Positions 54,731-63,789 of a stretch of DNA of 64,000 nucleotides are shown here, in pieces. The notes under the pieces are model-generated. The model ran no database searches. It had not been told where the DNA came from and saw nothing but the letters and a program-made list of their open reading frames with translations. The stretch spans positions 496,001 through 560,000 of the forward strand of contig CP060531.1 of assembly GCA_016806715.1 (NCBI GenBank), in the 5' to 3' direction. Each line of letters starts with the position of its first letter. Within the stretch, counting starts at the first letter, position 1. Source of the stretch: Thermoplasmatales archaeon (lineage in GTDB: Archaea; Thermoplasmatota; Thermoplasmata; Thermoplasmatales; Thermoplasmataceae). The position numbers and the translations under genes were made by a program.

Positions 54731-55882
54731 ATGAGATTCTCCACGGGATCAATCCATAAGGGGGAGGAAGTCGATCTTTTAAACTCAGCAGGCGATGTTA
54801 TTAAACCCATACATCTTTCCACAACCTTTGCACGGGAGTTTGCGGAATCTCCAACCCATGGATACGAGTACACAAGGACGGGAAATCCAACCCGTGCGGC
54901 TCTCGAAAGTAAAATCGCCTTTCTGGAAAATGCGAAGCATGGACTGGCGTTTTCATCAGGATTAGCAGCTGAAACTTCGCTTCTCCTGAGCCTTCTAAAA
55001 AAAGGAGACCATATACTTGCATCTGATGATTTGTACGGCGGCACTAGACGGATTTTTGAGAATGTCCTGAGTAAATTTGGGGTAAGCTATGGCTCGGTTG
55101 ATTTCACTGCATTAGATAATCTAAAATCTGTACCTAGTGGAACGAAACTTTTCTGGATTGAGACTCCGTCGAACCCATTGCTGAAGATTATAGATATAGA
55201 AGGAGTTGCTAGAATTGCCCACGAAAATGGGTCACTCCTTGTATGTGACAATACTTTTGCGACACCATACTTTCAAAATCCATTGAAACTAGGTAGTGAT
55301 ATTATCCTCCACAGCACGACCAAATACATAAACGGCCACAGCGACTCGCTCGGGGGCGCAATTGCTGTTAGTAATGACGAAATCTATAATAAATTGAAAT
55401 ACAATCAAAATGCAGTCGGGGCGGTGTTGAGTCCCTTCGACAGTTACCTGACTATGCGAGGAATTAAAACTCTTTCTGTTCGAATGAGGGAGCATGAGAG
55501 AAACGCATCTGCAATAGTAGAGTTTCTTTCCAGAAGAAAGGAAGTAGACAAGATCTACTACCCGGGCCTAAAAAGTCACAAGAATCATGATATTGCAAAG
55601 AAACAAATGAGGGGGTATGGTGGAATTGTTTCATTTTCGTTGAACCTGACAGCGTCTCAAGTAAGGCAGTTTTTAAAAAATTTAAAATACATCTCCTTAG
55701 GAGAAAGTTTAGGGGGCGTGGAATCTTTGATAGAAATTCCCTCCTTGATGACACATGCCGGAATTCCGAAAGAAATAAGGGAAGGTATGGGAATAACAGA
55801 CAATCTAGTCAGGCTTTCGACCGGGATAGAGGATGTTGAAGACCTGATTGACGACATAGATCATGCCTTAGGGAAGGTCTAG
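54731..55882 (+). CDS. metB: Cystathionine gamma-synthase/lyase-family PLP enzyme
   Basis: 383 residues, Cys/Met metabolism PLP family. EYTRTGNPTRAALE, FSSGLAAETSLL, ASDDLYGGTRRIF and the PLP lysine in HSTTKYINGHSDSLGG, with the C-terminal SLMTHAGIPKEIREGMGIT. It could be cystathionine gamma-synthase, gamma-lyase or O-acylhomoserine sulfhydrylase; sequence motifs do not separate these here. With the upstream cysK-like gene it links cysteine and methionine via cystathionine. Confidence 0.92.
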   Translation: MRFSTGSIHKGEEVDLLNSAGDVIKPIHLSTTFAREFAESPTHGYEYTRTGNPTRAALESKIAFLENAKHGLAFSSGLAAETSLLLSLLKKGDHILASDDLYGGTRRIFENVLSKFGVSYGSVDFTALDNLKSVPSGTKLFWIETPSNPLLKIIDIEGVARIAHENGSLLVCDNTFATPYFQNPLKLGSDIILHSTTKYINGHSDSLGGAIAVSNDEIYNKLKYNQNAVGAVLSPFDSYLTMRGIKTLSVRMREHERNASAIVEFLSRRKEVDKIYYPGLKSHKNHDIAKKQMRGYGGIVSFSLNLTASQVRQFLKNLKYISLGESLGGVESLIEIPSLMTHAGIPKEIREGMGITDNLVRLSTGIEDVEDLIDDIDHALGKV

Positions 55883-56270
55883 GAAAGTCGTTGAAACTTG
55901 ACTTTCGGCAACTGCTTTAGCCAATAATATCCTGAATTCCCGCTGACATACTCCCCTAGCTGAACAGCAGATCAAAAATCACCTCCAGAGTGCCTGTTTG
56001 ATTGGATAAGATTAGTGGCGAAAGGATTGGTCCTGATCAATATTGAGGCGATGAATATCCTCAGATTATCTGCTATTATTCCCACCCTTGATGCCAATAT
56101 TCAAGCGTCCTGTCTGGCATGTTTCCCATCATTAAAACTGGTAGATTTATGTCAGACATTTTTCACACGAAATATATTTCTGATCTACTGTGAAGGCATG
56201 GGGTTTTCTGCTCACATTTCTGTAAATTTAACAGGATTGTTTGGAAATTCCTGTTTATAAAAAGTGCCGG
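55883..56270. other. Intergenic stretch containing a diverged repeat
   Basis: About 390 bp downstream of metB. It holds copy 2 of the repeat that also occurs at 43356-43437 and otherwise no recognisable gene. Confidence 0.4.
55948..56034. repeat. Diverged repeat, copy 2 (partner at 43356-43437)
   Basis: ATACTCCC, GCTGAACAGCA, GAGTGCCTGTTTGA, AAGATT and GTGGCGAAAGGAT align in order with copy 1. Likely a mobile-element end or an untranslated element; not enough is left to assign a family. Confidence 0.45.
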
Positions 56271-56852
56271 TCAGGAAACCACAATTTTTCCATACATTCC
56301 GTTCTCAGCATGTCCCGGGTAGTTGCACAGATACCAGTAAGTTCCAGAATCTGAAAAGGTATAGCTGAAGTTCAGGTATGCATAATTACCTGAGTGCACA
56401 GGAGGAAGATACTGCATCGAATTCAAGAAGCCGTTCCCTCCCATCATGCTGCCCATGATACCATAAGGTGGGCCAAAATGGCTCAGGACGAAATTATGAT
56501 AGGAATCCGTATCGACATTTATCACGGTGAAATGCACTTCCGATCCCGGCTTTATCACGAGTGTAGGGTTTATTATGCCACGAATCTCAAAACTGTACAT
56601 GTTTGGTGCGTTCATGGGGCCCATCAATATGGGCAGATCAGTGGTTCCGTTGATGAAGATTGTTGAGTTTGCCTGGGAAACATATACTCCAGAAGAAGTT
56701 ACATTTATCGCCACCAACTGCGATTCAGTCAGATAACCACTGTTTTGGCGTCCTGGATTTCCAAATCCTCCTGAGAAGTAAATTGCTGAAAATATGACTA
56801 CGGCAATAAGGAATAGCACTGACACCAACCCGGTTGCTCTATACTTATTCAA
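56271..56852 (-). CDS. Membrane-anchored blue copper protein (rusticyanin/sulfocyanin-like)
   Basis: 193 residues: an N-terminal transmembrane anchor (residues 8-28), a Ser/Asn-rich linker, then a cupredoxin domain. Copper ligands are visible: His in DSYHNFVLSH, then Cys, His and Met in YLCNYPGHAENGM (C-x4-H-x4-M). Such proteins carry electrons on the outer face of the membrane in acidophile respiratory chains. It follows a SHOCT protein gene by 5 bp on the same strand, probably one transcript. Confidence 0.88.
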   Translation of the reverse strand: MNKYRATGLVSVLFLIAVVIFSAIYFSGGFGNPGRQNSGYLTESQLVAINVTSSGVYVSQANSTIFINGTTDLPILMGPMNAPNMYSFEIRGIINPTLVIKPGSEVHFTVINVDTDSYHNFVLSHFGPPYGIMGSMMGGNGFLNSMQYLPPVHSGNYAYLNFSYTFSDSGTYWYLCNYPGHAENGMYGKIVVS

Positions 56853-56857
56853 TTATA

Positions 56858-57217
56858 TTACCTCCTTATCTTTTCAATTAGTCTATTGTATTCCTCGTCT
56901 GTGATCTCACCTTTGGCCAGCCTTTCCTTGACTATATCCTCTGCCGCTCCAGAAGATGGGTTACCATGGCTGCTATCATGCCCCAACAAGGCTTCAAAGA
57001 TAAAGTAGATAAACACGATGACAAAGATCACCGAGATGGTTCCTAATACCGGCATAATTATTCCCATGCCATAATAACCTCCCATCAACCCCCATGGACC
57101 AGAGGTGCCACCTGAATACCGGCCATCAAGGAGTATGGATATTATTATGGCTACTGATGCAACAACAGCAAATAGTGCTACAAGAACCCATATCAGGTTC
57201 TCAAGTTTTTTCACCAT
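56858..57217 (-). CDS. Two-helix membrane protein with C-terminal SHOCT domain
   Basis: About 119 residues from the ATG at 57217. Two hydrophobic helices (about residues 8-28 and 52-76), separated by a Gly/Tyr/Met-rich loop (WGLMGGYYGMG), and the short C-terminal SHOCT helix pair (VKERLAKGEITDEEYNRLIE). A GTG at 57241 is open but lies within the promoter; the TATA-like GGTTTAAG is about 29 nt from the ATG. Co-transcribed with the blue copper protein; possibly an assembly or membrane partner. Confidence 0.75.
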   Translation of the reverse strand: MVKKLENLIWVLVALFAVVASVAIIISILLDGRYSGGTSGPWGLMGGYYGMGIIMPVLGTISVIFVIVFIYFIFEALLGHDSSHGNPSSGAAEDIVKERLAKGEITDEEYNRLIEKIRR

Positions 57218-57237
57218 AACTCTATTATGCTGAAAAG

Positions 57238-57250
57238 GCACTTAAACCTG
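57238..57250 (-). promoter_or_regulatory. TATA-like element of the SHOCT-cupredoxin operon
   Basis: Minus strand CAGGTTTAAGTGC, about 27-29 nt upstream of the ATG at 57217; supports the shorter start and leaderless transcription. Confidence 0.4.
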
Positions 57251-57929
57251 TCATGAAATACATTTCATGCGTCTTTCAGGGCTGTGGGACACTATTCTAG
57301 AATCGACCCATATTGAATAAATTGTGCCACGCATTGGTGCAGAATAGTGCATTATCGATCCTGTTATCTTCATTCCTCCATCCCGCATCTCCGTAATCAC
57401 TGACCACACCTCCACATCGAACAGCCGGATCCCCAGTTCCAATATGTAAGGTGGAAATAATTAACCGGCGCCGACAGGCAAATTCTAAACCCGCGTTGAC
57501 ACCTGGTGTTCAATGAAATCCGCAATCAGATCATAGTCAATCGAATCAGATCGCGGTGAATACGGTAAACCCAGAGGAAAGAATGGTACATTTGCAACTA
57601 AGAATCATGAACACCTTTCCAGATACAAGGAGCACACTCTCACCAACGAGATCAAGATAATAGAGTGTACTGTTTCTCACAATTCCCCCTAACTCCCTGA
57701 ACATGACAGCGTAGTAAGCTGTAGCTGCATCTGTCACAAGGACAAAATCTCTATTTTGAGTCACATCACTGTAAGCATAATGTCATAGCCACCTCCCTGT
57801 GCGGATAACACTGCTGTGAAATTAGTGGATGAAGTTCCATTGAAGTTATATCACATATGACCCAGGAAACGGCTGGCACTTTTCCGGAGACAGTAGTTCA
57901 AAAATTTATCTGTCTAACAATTATCTTGC
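57251..57929. other. Gene-poor stretch with traces of an exported protein gene
   Basis: About 680 bp. On the minus strand a short piece near 57770-57840 reads GTSSTNFTAVLSAQGGGYDI, and one at 57546-57764 starts TQNRDFVLVTDAATAYYAVM. They look like remains of an extracytoplasmic protein gene, split by shifts. No family assigned. Confidence 0.35.
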
Positions 57930-58318
57930 ATGAACCACCTCGCCCTGATTACAAGAAGCATGCCGGACGGAGTCCGTACCGCGGGATATTACACAAATTT
58001 TGTGCAGTCTATGAGCGATTCCATTGGTTTTGAAAATTCTAGGAGCAAAAGCTATGCCCTCAACACTATTCTACCGACGTGCAAGGAAATAAGGGTATAC
58101 CAGAATAAAGTGTACTGGACATGGGCAGGAGTGAACCATTACGGCACGAGATTGCCCGGAACGGAGGGCATATTCTCTGCAATGAAGAGGGAGTTCGGGG
58201 AGAACTGTGTAAGTTGATCCGTCCGAAGCATAGAAGCGGATGGGGTACCATATTATTGATATATGACTACATAAATGAGGGTGCAATGAAAAAAGTTAAG
58301 ATGAAAAATACGGCATAG
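57930..58318 (+). pseudogene. C-terminal relic of a DDE transposase
   Basis: Plus-strand pieces: MNHLALITRSMPDGVRTAGY, NHYGTRLPGTEGIFSAMKRE and FGENCVS, then, in another frame, GWGTILLIYDYINEGAMKKV. The GTEG-IFSAMKR-FGE region carries the last catalytic Glu of an IS4/IS5-like transposase. Truncated at both ends and shifted. Confidence 0.55.
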
Positions 58319-58426
58319 AGACAGGAAAAAGTGATGGAATTCTTGATTCATGGGAGGAGAACTAGATACTGGGGACTTGTTCAACAGAACAATCCAACAC
58401 AGAGTTATTATATCAACCCTAAATTC

Positions 58427-58436
58427 ACTTATAGTG
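58427..58436 (+). promoter_or_regulatory. TATA-like element of the HEPN-MNT pair
   Basis: ACTTATAGTG, about 28 nt upstream of the ATG at 58461; selects that start. Confidence 0.4.
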
Positions 58437-58460
58437 ACTGCGATTGACGAATATGAGTTA

Positions 58461-58832
58461 ATGAAATCCAGATCTTTAGAATTTCTGGATACTGCGAATT
58501 ACCAGTTTGGGAAAGAATTTTACACAGTAGCGGCTTTCAGCTTTCATCAGGCTCTTGAGCTTTTTGTCAAGAGCAAATTACTGCAACGTGGAGTTGCGTA
58601 CCCTCATACGCATTCACTGAAGACTCTTCTTGAGATAATGACAGAGGTGTCAGATGACAAATGTTCGGAACTTACTAGGACTGTCCTTGACAAATATATT
58701 CTTGAAATTGCTCTTCTGGAAGATGCGTATATCACTTCCAGATATGTTTCCAGAACTTTCTCTAAAAGTGAGGTGCTCAAGCTGCAGAAAGTAACAGAGG
58801 AGGTGTTAAGTACTCTTGGAATCAATTGCTAA
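58461..58832 (+). CDS. HEPN-domain protein (toxin-like)
   Basis: About 123 residues, all-helical HEPN fold: SLEFLDTANYQFGKEFYTVA, FSFHQALELFVKSKLLQRG, THSLKTLLEIM. The open frame begins at 58350, but domain and promoter point to ATG 58461. The canonical RNase motif R-x4-6-H is not evident, so it may be the non-RNase HEPN subtype. It overlaps the nucleotidyltransferase gene by 17 bp, the classic HEPN-MNT toxin-antitoxin arrangement. Confidence 0.8.
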   Translation: MKSRSLEFLDTANYQFGKEFYTVAAFSFHQALELFVKSKLLQRGVAYPHTHSLKTLLEIMTEVSDDKCSELTRTVLDKYILEIALLEDAYITSRYVSRTFSKSEVLKLQKVTEEVLSTLGINC

Positions 58833-59127
58833 ACGAGCAATAAGAAGGAAATGGGTGTTTGAGAACCTTCAGTATCATCTCAAAGGCATCAAAGCAGTTG
58901 CTCTCAAACTGGACGAGTCAGCAAAAGTATTCATATTTGGATCTGTAGCAAAGAGTGGGTATTTGCTTTCGAGTGACATAGATATTCTAATAATAACTGA
59001 CATAGCACCTGAGGTGGTCATCAGTTCCCTCTGGAAAGAGGGTTTCTCCGATCCATTCGAATTCCATGTCAGAAACAAGCAATTCGCAGCACTGTACAGA
59101 AAGGAATATGGATTAACAGAGGTCTGA
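58816..59127 (+). CDS. Minimal nucleotidyltransferase (MNT antitoxin-like)
   Basis: 103 residues, starting at a TTG inside the 3' end of the HEPN gene. The motif VFIFGSVAKSGYLLSSDIDI (GSx...SDxD) is complete, and FEFHVRNKQF may hold the third acid position. Family knowledge: MNT proteins silence HEPN toxins by AMPylation. Intact, unlike the second HEPN/MNT locus at 41013-42001. Confidence 0.85.
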   Translation: MESIAKRAIRRKWVFENLQYHLKGIKAVALKLDESAKVFIFGSVAKSGYLLSSDIDILIITDIAPEVVISSLWKEGFSDPFEFHVRNKQFAALYRKEYGLTEV

Positions 59128-59446
59128 TAACTCTCTCAAGCATAAAGGCACTTTTTGAAATACAACTGGGTAAATTGGGCGCTTTGATCTCTTCAGGGTT
59201 TTATTCAAAGTCCCTAGATCGTTCACAGGTAGTCTTGCACTAATTTTTGCACCTTCAGTGCATTGAATACAAACAGCACAATGGTAAGAGGAAATTCAGG
59301 ATTAAACCCGCGACCGGCAAATACTGCTTCTTTTTAAATTGAGGTGTGCCACAAAGCCAGTATTTCGCATTAGATCTGGAACTCCTGTTAACGCTGCTCT
59401 TCCATTTATTGATAATCGCCTCCAGTCTTGACATATCCAGTAATCT
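59128..59446. other. Intergenic stretch without a recognised gene
   Basis: About 320 bp with no convincing frame. A short plus-strand reading near 59365-59440 (LLLTLLFHLLIIASS) is hydrophobic and could be the lost N-terminal anchor of the following exported-type protein. Confidence 0.3.
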
Positions 59447-59935
59447 TTGACCACGCTTATGTCCTTCGATGGGGTCCACTCAATGGCTAGGCCATTTAAT
59501 CAAACTGTAAATTGCTCATATAGTTCGGATTCCCCTGCACCATGCTCGTATTGTAATCCCAAAGCGAAAATTTACACGTCCTCAAAGAGCATGGATTACA
59601 TCTCAGGAAGTATTACGGAGGCGGCAGCCTATGTTGAAGTTTCCCTGACCTATGACTCAAGTGGTGTAATTAGCGGGAGCCTTTCTGTTCTGGGTTCCTG
59701 GGATGCCTCTTTCTATACTCCGTTCTTTTCAGCAGGGCAAATAGTAACAGATACTGTGGGTTTCAACTGGCAACTGGATGTATCAACGAGTACTTCCTTT
59801 ACTGCAACACACGCCTATGCGGATCAGAACACACAACTGACATACGAAATCAAGATCACGCTCGGGCCGTACGTTACTCCGTGTTACGTATTCTTCACCT
59901 GCACCACATACTATGTGGTTGACCTCGGCATGTAA
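59447..59935 (+). CDS. Extracytoplasmic-type protein, probably N-terminally truncated
   Basis: 162 residues with no signal peptide but the composition of an exported beta-rich protein: Ser/Thr/Tyr-rich, VEVSLTYDSSGVISGSLSVL, FTATHAYADQNTQLTYEI, and two cysteines near the end (CYVFFTC). No family recognised. The true start may lie upstream in another frame, so it may be a damaged gene. It precedes a two-helix membrane protein gene by about 50 bp. Confidence 0.4.
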   Translation: MTTLMSFDGVHSMARPFNQTVNCSYSSDSPAPCSYCNPKAKIYTSSKSMDYISGSITEAAAYVEVSLTYDSSGVISGSLSVLGSWDASFYTPFFSAGQIVTDTVGFNWQLDVSTSTSFTATHAYADQNTQLTYEIKITLGPYVTPCYVFFTCTTYYVVDLGM

Positions 59936-59986
59936 ATAAACATACCTCAACTCTCATAGGTCGAGGCTATCTTATAGGTGTTAAGC

Positions 59987-60286
59987 ATGGATAAAAATAT
60001 GGAATTGCGCGGAGGGATAAGGGCAAGATGGGGAATAATTGCCTTTGTAGCAGCAGGAGCATCGGCAATTGTTTCTACGATTTCATACGAAACGACCCTT
60101 TTAGGGATGACTTTTCTGACAAAGTCAACCACATCAGAGCCGGGATATTTTATCAATAAATACGTTTATTATCCACATTTTTTTGGGCCAATTCTCTTTT
60201 TTGCCGCAGGAATCCTGGCCACTCTTGGGCTGGTATTCTTAATACTCTTCTTTATTGGGAAACAAAGGGTGAAAACTGAGTCGTAG
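59987..60286 (+). CDS. Two-helix membrane protein, unknown function
   Basis: About 99 residues from the ATG at 59987 (MDKNMELRGGIRARWG). Two transmembrane segments (WGIIAFVAAGASAIVST near residue 15, and ILFFAAGILATLGLVFLILF near residue 70) flank an extracytoplasmic loop. A GTG three codons upstream is also open. Follows the exported-type protein gene, and convergent with the large surface protein gene. Confidence 0.55.
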   Translation: MDKNMELRGGIRARWGIIAFVAAGASAIVSTISYETTLLGMTFLTKSTTSEPGYFINKYVYYPHFFGPILFFAAGILATLGLVFLILFFIGKQRVKTES

Positions 60287-60423
60287 ACTTCATGCGACCC
60301 TATCTGGCGGCTTTGCACTCAAATTCATTCAAAAGCGTCTTTTTTGGCTCAAAGTCAGTATCTGTTGACATATTCCTCTCCCCTTGCAGCCTATTCATTG
60401 GTAAACTGGAAGTAAAATATGGT

Positions 60424-63093
60424 TTACCCAAGTTTGCTTTCCTGGCCATTTTGATTCTTCTCGCGGCAGGCTCTGCAGACTCTTCTCTTCCTGGAAATCC
60501 TCATGCAGTCTGTGCAGACATAAAGGGTTGCCCTGCTCCTGTAGCGGAAGAATGCGAATCCTGAAATCACCAGTGTTCCAAGTATGATGGCATCGTACGC
60601 ATTACCATATGGAAATAAAGACGATGGCGGCTTTCCAGGCAGCCTGCTGAAAGGTACATTCAGGTAGACATTGGAATTGTTTACCGAGAAATTGATATGT
60701 TTTGTGGAAAAATTGGCACCATATACAGACAGAACGGCGGTGTAATTGCCGTTAGCCAGCGAGATATTAAGAGAGTTTCCAAAGCCACTATAGGTTTTGT
60801 TCATCACAGAGACAGACCAGACTGTATACAGCGGCAGTCCATGCTGCTGGAAATTTACAGTATGCAGGCCGGAGGAAACAACGGCAATTGAACTGTTGAA
60901 CTGAAACGTGTATGCAGGAGCGTTGTCCGTTTCAGGGTTCAGTGTAATTTTGAATCCGGAAACATTGAAGTTAGCGGCAAAAGGGATTGATACTTCCATT
61001 GTAGAATCAGGATTGAACATCAGATACTCAGTTTTGCTCTGCATCAATCCGTTAGAAAAATCCATTGTTCCATTTACAAGATAACTGCCAGGGCTCAGCC
61101 CGGTGTTTGTTACGTTAAACGATACTGTAATGTTATTTCCGAGCATTTTTGCTGAATAGCCCATCACAGTCAGGTCAATGTCCGGTTTCACAGTCACTGT
61201 GGACGAAAAGGTGAAATTCATGCCCTCAAGTGTATAATTCGTGCACCTGACGTTCAGCTGTGAAGAATGACTGCCCAGAATCGTGCCTGGAGGTATGTTT
61301 GAAATTGCCTGAAAGGTTTCAGGAACACCTGCTTCAAGTGTCTGTCCGGCAACAGGAAACAGAATGGAGACAGAGGTGCCACCGATACTTAGGCTTAGAT
61401 TTGAAATCGACACAGTTCCCGTCGACACAATTGTAACCTGCATTAGAGAACTGCCGATTGACAGCGATTTTGTGATCGAAGATATGTAAATATCGGGAAG
61501 GTCAAGGTTAAAATACCTTACTCCTGAGTTATCCGAAATAAACGGATACGGACTCAGTGAGAAGTATGAGGTTAATCCAGCGGCCTGCACCCTGTAATCT
61601 CCATAAAACACGGGCTTATTGGATGAATTAATGATGCTGTCTAACAGGATGAAGTAAAAACCCTGCCCACTCTTAGATGGAATTGCAATCCCCGCCGTGC
61701 GCAAAAGACCGGAGATTTCAGAATTTGACCTGTTGGAGATCATGTTCTCGTGCGATGAAAGCATTGCCGGAGATACTGAGCAACTCCCATTGGTGAAAAA
61801 ACCACCGGGGGTGAGGAACTTCAGGCTTTCCTGCCTGTACAGTGAAACACTTGATCCTTTAGAGATCAGGAAAGGCATGCCGGTTAAATCCTGCCCCCAG
61901 GTGATGTTGCTTCCATCAACAATATACCCGGTGCAATTCCCGTAGAACATAATCAGGTTCTTGTTCGGGTCAAGTATTTTCCCAACTGTATAGGTGCTCT
62001 GGAAACTTATGGGAATACTGTCTCTCACGGAAAGGAATGTTGTATTATGAAGGATGATGTTGTACTCACCATATCCGTACTTTGCCTCCGTGTCGTTTGA
62101 AAACAATTTGATTGACACGTTCTCTATAATGATAGTCGTTTTTCCGTTTATCCCATATCCTGCGGTGAAGCCGGATGTCGTATAGGCAAGGGATTGCTGC
62201 AAGGGAGTCAGGTTAGAGATAGGAATGGACACCGTTTCAAACGTATCAACGCTTCCAGTGCTTGGGAACGTGTAATTTTCAATTGTAGAGCCATTCTCCA
62301 TGAAATTTATGAAATCCTGTTCATTGCTGTCATTCCCACTAAAGGTGACATTGACAAGCAGTTCATCATCATATGCATCCGGAATAACTGCCTTTCCGGG
62401 TTTCAGGGGCACCATGTTATAACCCACTGTGCTAAGGGGCCCGGAAGCGCCTGAACCCGAGAAATTCAGGTAACCATTCACGTACGGTTTTACCACATTA
62501 CTCCTGTAAAAGCCATTATATGTTGTGTTGAACGAATATAGACTGCAATTAATCGCGTCGATGCCCAGTGAATCGTTCAAAGAGCTTGCGGATTCATTCT
62601 CAATGCCGATGCTGGACGAAAAGATGCTCAGTGTAGAGTTATATGCATTCATTGACCCGCCAAAATCAAGGGCGGAATTCTTCATGGAAAAGATCGCTGG
62701 TTCTGATGCGTTGCTGCTTCCCACGGTAAGCGATACGGAAACGTTACCAACTCCGCTGGCCGATAATGCCGAAATGTCTGAATCGTTAATGTATGAAGCA
62801 CCATAATCATGAATATACATTGAGGATCCCGGTTGCCCAACAATTACAAGGTTTGTGTCGTTTACTAACAGAGTTTCGCCAACCGGGACTGTAAGGTTCT
62901 GGAAAATATAATAGGTGGTTCTTGTAATTCCATTCCCTATAGTTACAGCCACCGTCTCCGGCAGGGAAAATCCGCCACCTTTTGTGTTGATTGATCCGGA
63001 ATAATGGGTCGCAGGGATCGAGTATGAGGGAAATAATACCATAATGGTTAGAATACCAATTACCATAATTAATACGATATTTCTTTTTCCCAT
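60424..63093 (-). CDS. Large surface protein with C-terminal membrane anchor and zinc-ribbon tail
   Basis: 889 residues. N-terminal signal/anchor (residues 5-25), a long extracytoplasmic region rich in N-x-S/T sequons with beta-sandwich (CARDB-like) repeats such as SLMQVTIVSTGTVSISNLSL and NNITVSFNVTNTGLSPGSY, then a FQQHGLPLYTVWSVSVMNKT repeat module frequent in Thermoplasmata surface proteins. Near the C-terminus a transmembrane helix (AIILGTLVISGFAFF) leads to a cytoplasmic tail with CTDCMRISRKRRVCRAC (two CxxC pairs). TATA box about 24 nt upstream of the ATG. Role unknown; possibly envelope structure or signalling. Confidence 0.8.
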   Translation of the reverse strand: MGKRNIVLIMVIGILTIMVLFPSYSIPATHYSGSINTKGGGFSLPETVAVTIGNGITRTTYYIFQNLTVPVGETLLVNDTNLVIVGQPGSSMYIHDYGASYINDSDISALSASGVGNVSVSLTVGSSNASEPAIFSMKNSALDFGGSMNAYNSTLSIFSSSIGIENESASSLNDSLGIDAINCSLYSFNTTYNGFYRSNVVKPYVNGYLNFSGSGASGPLSTVGYNMVPLKPGKAVIPDAYDDELLVNVTFSGNDSNEQDFINFMENGSTIENYTFPSTGSVDTFETVSIPISNLTPLQQSLAYTTSGFTAGYGINGKTTIIIENVSIKLFSNDTEAKYGYGEYNIILHNTTFLSVRDSIPISFQSTYTVGKILDPNKNLIMFYGNCTGYIVDGSNITWGQDLTGMPFLISKGSSVSLYRQESLKFLTPGGFFTNGSCSVSPAMLSSHENMISNRSNSEISGLLRTAGIAIPSKSGQGFYFILLDSIINSSNKPVFYGDYRVQAAGLTSYFSLSPYPFISDNSGVRYFNLDLPDIYISSITKSLSIGSSLMQVTIVSTGTVSISNLSLSIGGTSVSILFPVAGQTLEAGVPETFQAISNIPPGTILGSHSSQLNVRCTNYTLEGMNFTFSSTVTVKPDIDLTVMGYSAKMLGNNITVSFNVTNTGLSPGSYLVNGTMDFSNGLMQSKTEYLMFNPDSTMEVSIPFAANFNVSGFKITLNPETDNAPAYTFQFNSSIAVVSSGLHTVNFQQHGLPLYTVWSVSVMNKTYSGFGNSLNISLANGNYTAVLSVYGANFSTKHINFSVNNSNVYLNVPFSRLPGKPPSSLFPYGNAYDAIILGTLVISGFAFFRYRSRATLYVCTDCMRISRKRRVCRACREKNQNGQESKLG

Positions 63094-63110
63094 TCTGGGT
63101 CAAAGAAAGA

Positions 63111-63123
63111 GATAATTTAAAGG
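63111..63123 (-). promoter_or_regulatory. TATA box of the 889-residue surface protein gene
   Basis: Minus strand CCTTTAAATTATC, centred about 24 nt upstream of the ATG at 63093. Confidence 0.55.
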
Positions 63124-63213
63124 TTTTTTAACTAGAACCCTGATATCACATCGATTTGTTGACAAAATACGTTAAAATATACATAGCGCAGTAAGTTTTG
63201 CCGCATGTATCCC

Positions 63214-63789
63214 TCACTCCATGTGACATAGCGTCTTGAGGCTTTCATTCTCTCTAGTCCACAACAGGAACTGTTTTGCAACCACCCTTATAACTTCTTT
63301 CAGATCAGGAAAATACTGGTTGTGTAACCTTAATTTCTTGAGGAGTTTCCACGTCCGCTCAATGGGATTCAGTTTAGGTGAGTATGGTGGCAGAAAGTCA
63401 AGGAACAGTTGATTTTTGTGATCCTCCAGCCATGGCAGGAGCAATTTTGCATGATGGTACCTGGCGTTGTCGAGGATGATCTGCATCTTCTTTCCTTTTC
63501 CCCTTTTCATCAGGACGGTAAGAAATCTGCCGAAGGTTATGGCGTTGAATACATTTGATACCATTCCGACGAATTCACCGGTCCTGATGTTCACTGCACC
63601 GAATACACTGACACCTTTTCTTGTGGGATACTGCAGCATTGTTGGATCTTTGTCTTCAGGCGGTATCCACATGGCCAGGGTGGTTCCATGCTGATAGAAG
63701 TGGCATTCATCAAGAGACCATATGTCCGTATCGCCTCTCTTCAGATCCTCAGAGAGTTTTTTTAAAAGCGTCCTGTTCATCAGGAACAC
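63214..63789 (-). CDS. IS630 transposase, catalytic part (orfB), copy 2
   Basis: 191 residues, identical protein to the 52527-53102 copy, with the same DDE core (SLDECHF, ILDNARYHH, NPIERTW) and the same A7 slip site at 63757-63763 joining it to orfA. Confidence 0.92.
   Translation of the reverse strand: MFLMNRTLLKKLSEDLKRGDTDIWSLDECHFYQHGTTLAMWIPPEDKDPTMLQYPTRKGVSVFGAVNIRTGEFVGMVSNVFNAITFGRFLTVLMKRGKGKKMQIILDNARYHHAKLLLPWLEDHKNQLFLDFLPPYSPKLNPIERTWKLLKKLRLHNQYFPDLKEVIRVVAKQFLLWTRENESLKTLCHME

Noticed and set aside
59255-59479. Minus-strand frame of 74 codons
   Set aside because: No motif, no promoter, and it runs through the region better explained as a damaged plus-strand exported protein gene.
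60292-60564. Plus-strand frame of 90 codons
   Set aside because: Mostly antisense to the C-terminal tail of the large surface protein; no start signal or motif.
52495-63181. Classical composite transposon bounded by IS630 copies
   Set aside because: IS630 elements move singly with a TA target, the copies are in the same orientation, and each seems to have its own TA site; no evidence that the block moved as one unit.
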